A stretch of DNA of 64,000 nt, from assembly GCA_963711035.1 (NCBI GenBank), contig CAVQCN010000003.1, forward strand, positions 248,001-312,000. Direction: 5' to 3'. Position 1 is the first letter of the stretch. The number at the start of each line of letters is the position of its first letter. The stretch comes from WHTK01 sp963711035 (lineage in GTDB: Bacteria; Chloroflexota; Dehalococcoidia; DSTF01; WHTK01). Positions 25,518 through 33,920 of the stretch are shown here, one piece after another. The translations under genes were made by a program, and so were the position numbers. Under the pieces are notes generated by a model that worked only from the letters and a program-made list of their open reading frames with translations, did not search any database and was not told where the DNA came from.

Positions 25518-26492
25518 ATGAAGGCAATTCGGATTCACAAATCCGGCGGTCCGGAAGTGCTGCAGTACGAGGACTGTCCCGAGCCCATTGCCGGCCCCGG
25601 CCAGGCCGTCGTCCGGATCCAGTACGCCGGCGTCAACTATGGCGACACCGGCGTGCGGCGCGGCACCTACCCTGGCGGCGACGTGCCGGGCGTTACGCCC
25701 GGCATCGAGGGCGTCGGCGTGGTTACGGAGGTCGGCGAAGGCGTCACCGAGTACAGGCCCGGTGACTCGGTCGCTATCGCCGGCGAGCTGGGCTGCTACG
25801 CGGAGCTGATCGCGGTGCGCAGCGAGCGGCTGATCCCGATGCCGGCGGGCATCGACGCGAAGCTCGCCGCCGCCGGACTGCAGCAGGGACGTACCGCCCA
25901 CTACCTGGCGCACGACGCCTACCCCATCCAGCCCGGCGATCGCGTGCTGATCCACGCCGGGGCCGGCGGCGTCGGCATGATGCTCGTGCAGATGGCGAAG
26001 AACCGCGGCGCCTACGTCTTCACCACCGTCTCGAACGACGAGAAGGCCCAGTTCGCGCGCGAGATCGGCGCCGACGAGGTCATCGACTACACCCGCGACG
26101 ATTTCGCCGCGGCCGTCCTCAAGGCGACGGACGGCGACGGCGTGCAGGCCGTCTACGACCACGTCGGCAAGACGACGTTCGAGGGCAGCCTGGCCTGCGT
26201 CGGCCGCAAGGGACACCTGCTCATGTACGGCCAGACCAGCGGCCCGCCGCCGCCCGTCGACTTCGGCGCGCTGCGCAGCAAGGGCAGCTTCTACGTCAGC
26301 ACCCACTCCGGCGCCGACTACCGCCGCACGACGGAGGAGCTGATCGCCCGCGCCCACGACGTCTTTCGCTGGATCCGCGAGGGCGATCTGCGTGTGCGCA
26401 TCCACAAGGAGTACCCGCTGGCAGACGCCTGGCAGGCTCACCGCGACATCGAGAGCCGCGGCACCATCGGCAAGCTCCTGCTCGTGCCCTGA
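25518..26492 (+). CDS. NADPH:quinone oxidoreductase (zinc-free MDR family)
   Basis: A 324-residue medium-chain reductase of the QOR group, reducing quinones with NADPH. It has 'GVNYGDTGVRRG' near the substrate site and the nucleotide motif 'HAGAGGVGMMLVQMAK' (about 145-160). No zinc-binding cysteines are present. ATG 25518 follows GAGGAGCG. It is monocistronic, with dispersed repeats downstream. Confidence 0.92.
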   Translation: MKAIRIHKSGGPEVLQYEDCPEPIAGPGQAVVRIQYAGVNYGDTGVRRGTYPGGDVPGVTPGIEGVGVVTEVGEGVTEYRPGDSVAIAGELGCYAELIAVRSERLIPMPAGIDAKLAAAGLQQGRTAHYLAHDAYPIQPGDRVLIHAGAGGVGMMLVQMAKNRGAYVFTTVSNDEKAQFAREIGADEVIDYTRDDFAAAVLKATDGDGVQAVYDHVGKTTFEGSLACVGRKGHLLMYGQTSGPPPPVDFGALRSKGSFYVSTHSGADYRRTTEELIARAHDVFRWIREGDLRVRIHKEYPLADAWQAHRDIESRGTIGKLLLVP

Positions 26493-26500
26493 CGAAGTCC

Positions 26501-26540
26501 GTCATGCTGAGCTGCGGCGAAGCATCTCCTCCGGGACTTG
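26501..26540. repeat. Dispersed 'GTCATGCTGAGC' intergenic element
   Basis: GTCATGCTGAGCTGCGGCGAAG... directly after the quinone oxidoreductase stop resembles widely dispersed intergenic elements. One copy is seen in this window, so the call rests on recall of the pattern. Confidence 0.35.
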
Positions 26541-26654
26541 TCGTTTTGACGCTCCCGGCACGTCCCAGACGGCGGTCAGTGGGCTCATGGTTCGAGAGCC
26601 TCACCATGAGCGATGGCGGCCGGTTGCTGATCAGCCTGCAAAGAAGGTCCTTCC

Positions 26655-27360
26655 TTAACCGCTCACCCTGAGGCTCTCGAAGGGCGCCCGTGTCTTGACC
26701 AAGTTCCTGAGGCAGAGCCTGGCCGCTAGCCTTCCGGCTCCCGCCAGTCGCCGCGGTCGAAGGCGTGCTTTGGCGCTTTCGTACGCTTCCGGCGTGTTCA
26801 GGTTGACGTGGATGGCGAGGTTCCCCATCTCGACCGCCTCGATCTCGGCTGAAGTGATGCGTCACGACGGCGCGCAGCCCCAACTCTTCCTCGGTGACGG
26901 TGCGCAGTTCCGGCAGCAGGTGGCCGGAGAGCAGCACGGGGTGGCCGCGCTGTCCCTGGTAGCTCGCCATGACGATGGCAGGGTGACGCTGGCGCCAGTG
27001 CTGAATGAGGCGGCGCGTGATCCAGGCAGGGCGCGGCTGATCAACGCTGAGGATGAGGAAGGCGCCTACTGCGTCGTCGATCGCCTCGGCGCCGCAGCGG
27101 AAGGATGAGGCACGCCCCTCCTGATACGACTGGTTGACAGCGATGCGCGCGTCGGTGCCGCTGGCGATCAGCGAGTCGCGAATCGTCTCACGCTCGTGGC
27201 CGAGCACGACGACGACGTCGTCGACGCCGGCGTCGCGCGCCTCTCGCACCTGCCAGTCGAGCAGGGTGGTGCCGTCCCAGGGCAGCAGCTGCTTGAGGCG
27301 CCCCATGCGGGTCGATTCGCCGGCGGCGAGCACCATGGCCGAGATCGTGCCGTCGTTCAT
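26655..27360 (-). CDS. mocA: MocA-type molybdenum cofactor cytidylyltransferase, one frameshift
   Basis: Nucleotidyltransferase that loads CMP onto the molybdenum cofactor. The N-terminus has 'MVLAAGESTRMGRLKQLLPWDG', with the GTP/CTP loop and Lys, then 'FLILSVDQPRPAW'. The frame breaks near 26850. In the next frame the expected end appears (AEIEAVEMGNLAIHVNLNTP) and runs to TAA at 26655-26657, inside a dispersed repeat. Without correction the frame reads on to 26296 through unrelated sequence. It may serve the molybdenum hydroxylase at 56.9-60.7 kb. It is last in the recombinase/RNase H operon. Confidence 0.75.
26657..26685 (-). repeat. 29-bp dispersed repeat, copy 1
   Basis: The minus strand reads GCCCTTCGAGAGCCTCAGGG then TGAGCGGTT, identical over 29 bp to 51890-51918 on the plus strand. 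A weaker relative is at 26591-26612. The copies lie in gene ends or spacers. Confidence 0.7.
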
Positions 27361-27371
27361 CTCGCTCTGTC

Positions 27372-27797
27372 TCAGGTCTTGAGGTTGTCGAGAGCGCGGT
27401 TGGCCAGCGCGTCGGCGTGTTTGTTGAGCTCGCGGCGCACGTGGTGGAAGTCGACTTGGTCAAAGCGGCGCCGCAGCTGGTTGAGCTGGTTGAAGTAGGG
27501 GATGAGGCCGGGGTTCTTGACGCGGTAGCGCCCCAGCGCTTGCCGCACGATCAGCTCCGAGTCCATCCGCACCTCGACCTGGCGGGCGCCGAGCTCCAGA
27601 GCGGCCTCCAGGCCGGCGATGAGGCCGCGGTACTCGGCGACGTTGTTCGTCGTCACGCCGAGCGCTTCCGAGATCTCGCGCTGCACGGTGCCCTGCGGGT
27701 CTATGACGACGGCGCCGGCTGCAGCGAGCCCCGGGTTGCCGCGCGATGCCCCATCCGAGTAAACGATCCAGGTCTCGTTGCCGTCGGCAGCCGTCAT
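27372..27797 (-). CDS. rnhA: Ribonuclease HI
   Basis: Cleaves the RNA strand of RNA-DNA hybrids. The 141-residue sequence has the first catalytic Asp in 'VYSDGASRGNPG', the Glu in 'NVAEYRGLIAGLEAAL', the Asp in 'RMDSELIVRQ' and the last in 'NKHADALANRA'. ATG 27797 lies within the last codons of the recombinase-like gene upstream (stop at 27794), so the two are coupled. MocA starts 11 bp downstream. Confidence 0.94.
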   Translation of the reverse strand: MTAADGNETWIVYSDGASRGNPGLAAAGAVVIDPQGTVQREISEALGVTTNNVAEYRGLIAGLEAALELGARQVEVRMDSELIVRQALGRYRVKNPGLIPYFNQLNQLRRRFDQVDFHHVRRELNKHADALANRALDNLKT

Positions 27798-29203
27798 GGG
27801 CGCAACGTGATATGCACTTCTTCGTCTGTGACCTTGATGTTCTCGATCAGCTCGCGCAGCAACTGCTGCTTCTCCTGTAGCGACAGCGTTTCCCAGTCGG
27901 CGACGAGCAGGTTGAGGGCGGCGTTGCGGGTGCGGCGGCGCTCGGCGGCGGAAGCGTAGTGCTCGGAGCGCCAATCGGAGTCGCGCAGCTCCTCTTCGAC
28001 CTTGAGACGTTCCTCCGCCAGGTCGAGGCCCTGGTTGCGCAGACGCCCGCGTGAGGCCCCTGCCATCGTGGCGTCGTCCAGGTAGCGGCCGATGCGGCGG
28101 TCGATGTGCTGCAAGCGATCGCGCAGGCGCCGCGATTCGGCTTGCCATTGGGCGATGACGGCGCTGTCGTCGCCGGCGGTGGCGAGCTGCCGAGGTTCGG
28201 TAGCCGCGAGCTGCCGGCGCACCTCTTGCTCCAGGTCCTCGGCGCGGCGCGTGTGGTAGGAGCAGATGCCCTGGTTGGTGCGCGATTCGCACTGGTAGTA
28301 GCGGTAGGAGGCGACCTGCTCGCTGCCGTCGCGCTGGCGCGTCCACGACTGCTTGCGACTGACGCCGATCAGCCGGTTGCCGCAGTAGCCGCAGAGCAGC
28401 AAGCCGGAGAGCAGGAAACCGCTGACCTTGCGCGGAGAGTAGTTGGTGCGGCGCTCGCTGAGGCGCTCCTGCACGTGGCGGAAGTCGTCCGGCGAGACGA
28501 GGGCTGGATGCGTGCCCGGCACCCGCACGCCGAGACGCTGGTAGGTGCCGAGATAGGCGCGGTTGCGCAGGATGTCGCGGATGCTGACCATGCTCCAGGG
28601 CTGGTTGCGGCGCGTGCGCAGGCCTTCCTCGTTGAGGCGTCGCGCGATCATGCGGATGCCGAGGCCTTCGTGCAGGTAGAGACGGAAGATGTAGCGCACG
28701 ACGACGGCCTCGTCGTCGACGACTTCGAGGCGGTTGCGGGCGCCGACTCGATAGCCGTAGGGCGGGCGGCCCAGCACCTCGCCGCGCACCGCTTTACGCC
28801 GCAGGGCGGTGCGCACCTTTTCGCGCATGCCGTCTTCCTGGCTCGCGGTCCAGGCCGCGATGATCGAGTCCATGGCGTCGCCGTCTGCGTTGTGGTTGCC
28901 TTCCATGAACTGGACGCGCGCGCCGAGGTGCTCGATCTGCAGGCAGCGTGCGGCGGCGACGACCTGATCTTCAGAAAACGTGCCAGGCGCGGGCGCCACG
29001 ACGATGATGAAGCCCTTCTCGGGGCGCTTGAGGTACTCGAGGAGCTGGATGAAAGCGCCGCTGCTGGTGCGGGTTTCTTCGGAGAAGGTGGAGGCGACCT
29101 CGTAGCCTTCCGCTTCGCAGTAGTCCAGGAAGCGCCGGTTCTGCTGACCGATCCCGCTTCGCTGAGGCGCCGCGCTCTCGCGGAAGTAGCCGATCGCCCT
29201 CAT
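27794..29203 (-). CDS. Serine-recombinase-like protein missing key catalytic residues
   Basis: A 469-residue protein with the layout of large serine recombinases: resolvase domain (1-140), recombinase domain (150-250), zinc ribbon (LLCGYCGNR ... CESRTNQGIC) and coiled coil (370-430). Arg8 and the nucleophile Ser10 (GYFRES) remain. The conserved DRxxR motif is replaced by 'VVAPAPGTFSED' (about 69-79). The Arg near position 45 is also absent (RTSSGAF). ATG 29203 overlaps the stop of the upstream zinc-ribbon gene. Its place inside a housekeeping operon, with no attachment sites seen, suggests a domesticated non-mobile protein. Confidence 0.85.
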   Translation of the reverse strand: MRAIGYFRESAAPQRSGIGQQNRRFLDYCEAEGYEVASTFSEETRTSSGAFIQLLEYLKRPEKGFIIVVAPAPGTFSEDQVVAAARCLQIEHLGARVQFMEGNHNADGDAMDSIIAAWTASQEDGMREKVRTALRRKAVRGEVLGRPPYGYRVGARNRLEVVDDEAVVVRYIFRLYLHEGLGIRMIARRLNEEGLRTRRNQPWSMVSIRDILRNRAYLGTYQRLGVRVPGTHPALVSPDDFRHVQERLSERRTNYSPRKVSGFLLSGLLLCGYCGNRLIGVSRKQSWTRQRDGSEQVASYRYYQCESRTNQGICSYHTRRAEDLEQEVRRQLAATEPRQLATAGDDSAVIAQWQAESRRLRDRLQHIDRRIGRYLDDATMAGASRGRLRNQGLDLAEERLKVEEELRDSDWRSEHYASAAERRRTRNAALNLLVADWETLSLQEKQQLLRELIENIKVTDEEVHITLRP

Positions 29204-29904
29204 TAGCCTGCCACGAGGATCCGTTCGCAGCGCGGGCATTGCACCAGCGTCGCCGCTTCCCGGACTTTCTGGGTCATGTTGGTGGGGAGGCTGACATGAC
29301 AGCCCTCGCAGGTGCCGCGCTTGACCATGGCGACGGCACGGCCCGCCTTGACGGGGCGCAGTTGCTCGTACAGGCCGAGCATGTTGGCCGGCGTTCCATC
29401 GGCGCGGAGGGCCCGCTCCTGATCGAGCTGCCCCATCTCCTCCTCGGCGCGGGCGCGCTCGCTCGTAAGTCGCTGTTGATCGGCGCGCCAGTCGGCTTCG
29501 AGGTGTTCCAGTTCTGCGGCTGCCTCGAGGACCGTCGCGTTCGCCGCCTCGATGATCTCGAGGCCGGAAAGGGCCTCGTCGTCCAGCGCGGAGCGGTGCT
29601 TCTTGAGGGATTCGACCTCTATCTGCAGGTCGGTGAGCTCCTTGGGGTTGTGGATGGAGCCGCCGTAGAGCTTCGTTTCCAGGGGCCGGATCTTGGCGTC
29701 GAGGTCCGCCACCTGCGCCTCGAGCTCGCGCTGCTGGCGCTGCAGCGTCGTGGCCTGGTGCCGAGCGTCCTCCAGCTCCTCGCGGGCGGCGATGAGCTCT
29801 TCGGTCTCGCCGAGGCGCGAATCGATGTCGGCTATGAGGGCGCGGAGTGCGTCGCGTTTGAGATCGACTTCCTGCAGGGCGAAAAGGTCCGCCGCACTTG
29901 TCAT
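29203..29904 (-). CDS. Coiled-coil protein with C4 zinc ribbon (COG1579)
   Basis: A 233-residue protein: two long antiparallel coiled-coil helices (1-175) followed by a zinc ribbon with CEGCHVSLP and CPRCERIL. It matches the COG1579/CT398 family, often next to RNase HI. CT398 has been linked to sigma-54 and flagellar proteins in Chlamydia, which may not apply here. The TAATG junction couples it to the recombinase-like gene. Confidence 0.88.
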   Translation of the reverse strand: MTSAADLFALQEVDLKRDALRALIADIDSRLGETEELIAAREELEDARHQATTLQRQQRELEAQVADLDAKIRPLETKLYGGSIHNPKELTDLQIEVESLKKHRSALDDEALSGLEIIEAANATVLEAAAELEHLEADWRADQQRLTSERARAEEEMGQLDQERALRADGTPANMLGLYEQLRPVKAGRAVAMVKRGTCEGCHVSLPTNMTQKVREAATLVQCPRCERILVAG

Positions 29905-29981
29905 AAAGGGCCTCGATCAGCGGTACGAGAGCGTGGAAGTGTATCTAACCGGGAGAGCCTGCTCGTTTAGCATGCTTCGGG

Positions 29982-30011
29982 ATTATAGGCCTCGGCCGGA
30001 AAGGGGAACAA
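29982..30011 (-). promoter_or_regulatory. Promoter of the COG1579-recombinase-rnhA-mocA operon
   Basis: On the minus strand TTGTTC (30011-30006) and a perfect TATAAT (29987-29982) are 18 bp apart, leaving a leader of about 70 nt before the ATG at 29904. Confidence 0.55.
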
Positions 30012-30061
30012 GGCTGCGTGCCTGGCAATGCCGTCACACATGCGCTCCTTGGTGGCTTCGT

Positions 30062-30091
30062 TTGACCCTTTACGAGGCCACCGAATATCCT
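30062..30091 (+). promoter_or_regulatory. Promoter of the yceD-rpmF-fab operon (near-leaderless)
   Basis: TTGACC (30062-30067) and TATCCT (30086-30091) are 18 bp apart. The -10 box ends 9 bp before the ATG at 30101. The mRNA should therefore begin within a few bases of the start codon, which also explains the missing ribosome site. Confidence 0.5.
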
Positions 30092-30100
30092 TGATTGGTC

Positions 30101-30631
30101 ATGCTATTCAACGTATCTGGACTGATGCTTGAAGGCATTGGCGAGACTCGGTTCCATCAGGTTGACGGCACCTTGCACACGCAGGGTAGGCCGCCGGAGC
30201 ACCTCACCGGCACGGTGGAGATGCTGCGGACCCGGGACGGTATCCTGGTCCGCGCCAGCTTCGACCTCGTCGATCCGGAAACCTGCAGCCGCTGCCTGGC
30301 TCCTCTCGAGGAGACTATCCATATCGGCTTCGAAGAGGAGTTCCGGGCCACGGTTGACCCGCGGAGCGGCCGGCCCGCGTTCGAGGACCCGAGCGGCGAT
30401 GCCTTTACGATTGATGAGGACAACATGCTTGACCTGACGGAGGCGGTGCGGCAGTATCGCGAGGCGTCCGCGGACATGCAGCCCCTGTGCCGGCCGGACT
30501 GTCGAGGACTTTGCCCGGTATGTGGCCAGGACCTCAACGCCGGTGACTGCGGCTGCGCAGGCGATAGAATTGACAGCCGCTGGGCAGGCCTAGCCGCGCT
30601 TCGTGGCGCAGAGATTGAAGGAAGGGAATAG
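30101..30631 (+). CDS. yceD: YceD family protein (DUF177)
   Basis: A 176-residue zinc-containing protein of the YceD/DUF177 family, linked to 23S rRNA accumulation and almost always before rpmF. Visible features are 'CSRCLAPLEETIHIGFEEEF' and the metal-binding end 'CRPDCRGLCPVCGQDLNAGD' plus CGC. ATG 30101 is chosen; TTG 30095 is possible. rpmF follows 3 bp after the stop. Confidence 0.9.
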   Translation: MLFNVSGLMLEGIGETRFHQVDGTLHTQGRPPEHLTGTVEMLRTRDGILVRASFDLVDPETCSRCLAPLEETIHIGFEEEFRATVDPRSGRPAFEDPSGDAFTIDEDNMLDLTEAVRQYREASADMQPLCRPDCRGLCPVCGQDLNAGDCGCAGDRIDSRWAGLAALRGAEIEGRE

Positions 30632-30634
30632 CTC

Positions 30635-30832
30635 GTGCCACCACTGCCAAAGAAACGCTATCCGAAGGCGCGCCAGGGCAAAAGGCGGAGTCATCTCGCT
30701 CTCAAGCTGACCGGACTGACGCGCTGTCCGCAATGCCGCACTATGCGACGGCCCCACCACGCGTGTCCCGTCTGCGGTTACTACAAGGGGCGAGAGGCCG
30801 TAGAGGTCCAAGGCCCCTCCCTTGGCGAATAG
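30635..30832 (+). CDS. rpmF: 50S ribosomal protein L32
   Basis: A 65-residue large-subunit protein starting GTG (PPLPKKRYPKARQGKRRSH). Its zinc site is complete: CPQC and CPVC. It overlaps the TTG start of fabD by 11 bp. The conserved rpmF-fab linkage ties ribosome and lipid synthesis. Confidence 0.96.
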   Translation: MPPLPKKRYPKARQGKRRSHLALKLTGLTRCPQCRTMRRPHHACPVCGYYKGREAVEVQGPSLGE

Positions 30833-31775
30833 TCAACCCATCTTCCTGCCTGACGCTTCCGATGCGAGCCTGGCCTGGCTCTTCCCCGGCCAGGGCGCTC
30901 AGGAAGTCGGCATGGGCCGGGACCTCTTCGAGGCCTCCGCAGCTGCGCGCCAGGTCTTCGAAACGGCCGATGCCGTGCTCGGCTCCGATTTGAGCCGCGT
31001 TTGCTTCGAGGGCCCGGAGGAGCGACTGCGCGACACCGAGTTCGCCCAGCCGGCCATCTTCACTGCCAGCCTGGCCAGCCTTGCAGCCGCGATCGAATCG
31101 GGCATCGTACAGCAGCGTCCTGCCTTCATGGCAGGTCACAGCCTCGGCGAGTACACGGCGCTGGTCGCCGCGGGGGCGCTGCGCCTGGACGACGGCCTTC
31201 GACTACTGCGTGAACGCGCCCGTCTCATGGCCGAGGCGGGCCGCAGCCAGCCGGGCGGTATGGCCGCCATCCTGGGCCTCGACGAAGACACGGTACGCGA
31301 CATCTGCCGCACGGCAGACGTCGACGTCTGCAACATGAACTTGCCGACCCAGACGGTGATCGGCGGCAGTCCGGACAACGTCAAGAACGCCGTTGCACTG
31401 GCAAAGGAGCAGGGCGCCCAACGAGCGCTGGAGCTGAACGTCAGCGGAGCCTTCCATAGCCGGCTCATGGCGCCAGCCGTCAACGGCCTGGCCAAGGCTG
31501 TGAGCTCGGCCGCGATAGGCATGCCGCAGGTCAGCGTCGTCGGCAACGCCAGTGCCGCGGTGCTCGATGGCGTCGAGGCGGTACGGACGGAGCTGAAAGA
31601 GCAGGTCGCCAGCCCGGTACGATGGCACGAGTCGGTTACACTAATGGCCGCGTCCGGGGTGACGACGTTTGCAGAATTCGGGCCGGGGAGGGTGCTCACC
31701 GGCCTGGTCCGGCGTTTGGCGCCCGGCGCGAGGCTGATGAACATTGGCAGCATGGCGGATCTCGCCGGAAGCTAG
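30822..31775 (+). CDS. fabD: Malonyl-CoA:ACP transacylase
   Basis: Transfers malonyl from CoA to ACP for fatty-acid elongation. The 317-residue protein has 'LAWLFPGQGAQEVGMG', the serine elbow 'MAGHSLGEYTALVAAGAL', and 'NVSGAFHSRLM' with the catalytic His. The TTG start overlaps rpmF. It is followed by fabG after 17 bp; no fabH is present in this cluster. Confidence 0.95.
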   Translation: MANSQPIFLPDASDASLAWLFPGQGAQEVGMGRDLFEASAAARQVFETADAVLGSDLSRVCFEGPEERLRDTEFAQPAIFTASLASLAAAIESGIVQQRPAFMAGHSLGEYTALVAAGALRLDDGLRLLRERARLMAEAGRSQPGGMAAILGLDEDTVRDICRTADVDVCNMNLPTQTVIGGSPDNVKNAVALAKEQGAQRALELNVSGAFHSRLMAPAVNGLAKAVSSAAIGMPQVSVVGNASAAVLDGVEAVRTELKEQVASPVRWHESVTLMAASGVTTFAEFGPGRVLTGLVRRLAPGARLMNIGSMADLAGS

Positions 31776-31792
31776 CCGGGAGAAACGAACCC

Positions 31793-32536
31793 GTGTTTAG
31801 GCTGGATGACCGAGTCGCGATAGTTACCGGCGGCACACGTGGTATCGGCCGAGCGATCTCGCTGAACCTGGCGAAAGCGGGTGCGCGACTGGTCGTCAAC
31901 TACCTCTCCGATGAAGCCTCCGCCCAGGCCATCGCCAAGGAGATCGGCGAGATAGGCTGCCAGGTGATGCTCGCCAGAGGTGACGTGCGGCAGGCCGACA
32001 CGGCTCAGAGGGTGGTGGACGAGGCGATCGAGCGCTTTGGCCATGTCGATATCCTGGTCAACAACGCCGGCCGTACCGCCGACAACCTCCTGGTGCGCAT
32101 GACGGACCAGGAATGGGACGATGTGATGGACACGAACCTGCGCAGCACCTTTCTGTTCAGCCGCGCCGCCATCCGGCCCATGCTGCGCCAGCGCTCCGGC
32201 CGCATCATCAACATCGCCAGCATCGATGGCCTCGTCGGCAATCCAGGGCAGAGCAATTACTCGGCGGCCAAAGCCGGCATCATCGGCTTCACGAAGGCGC
32301 TATCGCGCGAGGTGGCAAGCCGCGGCATCACGGTTAACGCGGTGGCGCCCGGTCTGGTCAAGACGCGCATGACCGAGGTGCTCAACGAGAAGCAGTGGGA
32401 GCATCTGCTCACCAAGATTCCCATGGGCCGCGACGGCAAAGCGGAGGAGATCGCGCCGGCCGTCACCTTCCTTGCTTCGGACGAGGCGTCGTACCTCACC
32501 GGCCAGGTCATCGCCATCGACGGCGGCCTCACGTAA
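31793..32536 (+). CDS. fabG: 3-oxoacyl-ACP reductase
   Basis: NADPH-dependent reduction of beta-ketoacyl-ACP. The SDR fold shows 'VTGGTRGIGRAISLNLAKAG' (cofactor), 'NNAG', the catalytic Ser in 'NIASIDGLVG', and 'YSAAK'. The GTG start at 31793 follows GGGAGAA and gives 247 residues. The open frame before it is not FabG-like. Confidence 0.95.
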   Translation: MFRLDDRVAIVTGGTRGIGRAISLNLAKAGARLVVNYLSDEASAQAIAKEIGEIGCQVMLARGDVRQADTAQRVVDEAIERFGHVDILVNNAGRTADNLLVRMTDQEWDDVMDTNLRSTFLFSRAAIRPMLRQRSGRIINIASIDGLVGNPGQSNYSAAKAGIIGFTKALSREVASRGITVNAVAPGLVKTRMTEVLNEKQWEHLLTKIPMGRDGKAEEIAPAVTFLASDEASYLTGQVIAIDGGLT

Positions 32537-32539
32537 GCC

Positions 32540-32965
32540 ATGGCGGGCTCCCGCCGCCGCTCCCGAGAACTGGCGCTGAACGCCCTGTACGAGATGGACG
32601 TGGCCGGTCACGATCCGGTCGAATCGCTGGAGCGCCAGATTCGCGCCACGCGTTTGGACGACGAGTTCGCCGTCTTCGCGCGGACGCTGCTGCAGGGCGT
32701 AATCGATAATCTCGGCAGGCTCGACGCGGTCATCGAGCGAACGGCGCCGCTGTGGCCGAGCGAGCAACTGGCGCCGGTTGACCGGAACATCCTCCGTATT
32801 GCGATAAGGGAGTTCTTAGTGGATAATCTGACACCGGCTGGAGCTGCCATCAACGAAGCTGTTGAACTGGCTAAGCGCTATGGCAGTGAGAGCTCTGGAA
32901 AATTTATCAATGGCGTCCTGGGGTCGGTGAGCTCCGCAGGAAGAATCGCGCAGGAGGGTCAATAG
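32540..32965 (+). CDS. nusB: Transcription antitermination factor NusB
   Basis: Binds boxA of rRNA leaders with S10 and promotes antitermination. The 141-residue helical protein has 'RRRSRELALNALYEMDVA', 'VDRNILRIAIREFL' and 'INEAVELAKRYGSESSGKFI'. It is placed 3 bp after fabG and 2 bp before acpP, an insertion of an rRNA factor in the fatty-acid cluster. Relevant here because the rrn spacer holds a terminator-like hairpin. Confidence 0.94.
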   Translation: MAGSRRRSRELALNALYEMDVAGHDPVESLERQIRATRLDDEFAVFARTLLQGVIDNLGRLDAVIERTAPLWPSEQLAPVDRNILRIAIREFLVDNLTPAGAAINEAVELAKRYGSESSGKFINGVLGSVSSAGRIAQEGQ

Positions 32966-32967
32966 GC

Positions 32968-33228
32968 TTGGCAACAGTGTACGAGCGCGTCCGAAAGATC
33001 ATCGTCGACCAGCTGGGCGTTGATGAAGAGCAAGTCGTTCCAGCGGCCTCGTTCGTCGACGATCTGAACGCTGACTCCCTCGACCTTGTGGAACTCATCA
33101 TGTCTCTGGAAGAAGAGTTCAGCAAGGACGGCAAGGCCCTGGAAATCTCCGACGAGGATGCTGAGAAGATCGTCACCGTGCAGGACGCGATCGACTACCT
33201 CAAAGACCTCGGCATCGAAGACAGCTAG
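32968..33228 (+). CDS. acpP: Acyl carrier protein
   Basis: Carries growing acyl chains on phosphopantetheine. The 86-residue acidic protein has the attachment site 'DDLNADSLDLVELIM' with Ser in DSL. The TTG start lies 2 bp after nusB. A strong terminator follows at 33252. It is last in the yceD operon. Confidence 0.96.
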   Translation: MATVYERVRKIIVDQLGVDEEQVVPAASFVDDLNADSLDLVELIMSLEEEFSKDGKALEISDEDAEKIVTVQDAIDYLKDLGIEDS

Positions 33229-33251
33229 GCGTCCTCTACCTTCCGAAACGC

Positions 33252-33279
33252 AAGGCCGGGAACAGGTCCCGGCCTTTCT
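33252..33279 (+). terminator. Terminator after acpP
   Basis: AAGGCCGGGA and TCCCGGCCTT make a perfect 10-bp stem with a 5-nt loop, followed by TCTC. It is 23 bp after the acpP stop. Confidence 0.8.
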
Positions 33280-33410
33280 CGTGTCCCCGGTCGCGTTTTG
33301 GCACGCGTCCGGCGCGTTACGTGCGACGTATGGTTCTATGGGGTAATCTGGCTGTAGCTTCGGCGTTTCTGGTTTAGAATCGCGGAACGCGACGGGGAGA
33401 GATACCGACC

Positions 33411-33920
33411 ATGCAGATGTTTGGCGTCGGTCCGCTGGAGATGATGGTGATCTTGATCATCGCCGTCATCGTCGTAGGGCCCGACCGCCTCCCGCAGGTG
33501 GCGGCCGACCTCGCGCGCTGGATCAACCGCGCCCGCGCTTACGCCAATCACCTGACGCGCGACTTCAACGAGGTCGTCTCCGAGCTCGAGAAGGAAGTCG
33601 GCGCCAGTCGCGACGACTGGAAAGAGATCGGGAACGCCATCCGCGGCACCACGGACGAGATCACGGGCGAGGTCCAGAAGGCTGCCGGCGAACTGAAAGA
33701 GTCGGTTGACCTGCAGGAGACGAAGCCTGAGGCTGCACCGGCAGTCACGGCTGAGGCTGCTACGACCGACACCAACGGCAACGGCACCGGCCTGATCGAG
33801 GCGCCCGCGGGCGACACAGACAACTCGACGGCCCCTGAAGGCGCTGCCGAGACAGAAGAGGGCGAGCAGCCCTGGTACGCTACCGGGCGAGCCAGCCGGC
33901 GCCGCTCGCGAGAGCAATGA
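33411..33920 (+). CDS. Twin-arginine translocase TatA/TatB-family subunit
   Basis: A 169-residue protein with a short N-terminal helix 'LEMMVILIIAVIVVGPDRLP', an amphipathic helix and a long acidic tail. It reads 'FGVGPLE...GPDRLP', more like TatB than TatA. It forms the Tat export pore or substrate receptor with TatC, whose ATG overlaps its stop by 4 bp. I leave the symbol open because A and B are hard to separate. Confidence 0.88.
   Translation: MQMFGVGPLEMMVILIIAVIVVGPDRLPQVAADLARWINRARAYANHLTRDFNEVVSELEKEVGASRDDWKEIGNAIRGTTDEITGEVQKAAGELKESVDLQETKPEAAPAVTAEAATTDTNGNGTGLIEAPAGDTDNSTAPEGAAETEEGEQPWYATGRASRRRSREQ

Noticed and set aside
26296..26654. Uncorrected C-terminal extension of mocA
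   Set aside because: Overlaps the quinone oxidoreductase gene antisense and is low-complexity; a frameshift near 26850 restores a normal C-terminus.
27372..28346. Extended RNase HI frame of 324 codons
   Set aside because: The N-terminal 180 codons are a shadow of the recombinase-like gene; the RNase HI domain starts at ATG 27797.
27794..29203. Active integrase of a mobile element
   Set aside because: Key catalytic residues are absent, neighbours are housekeeping genes, and no attachment repeats or cargo are seen.
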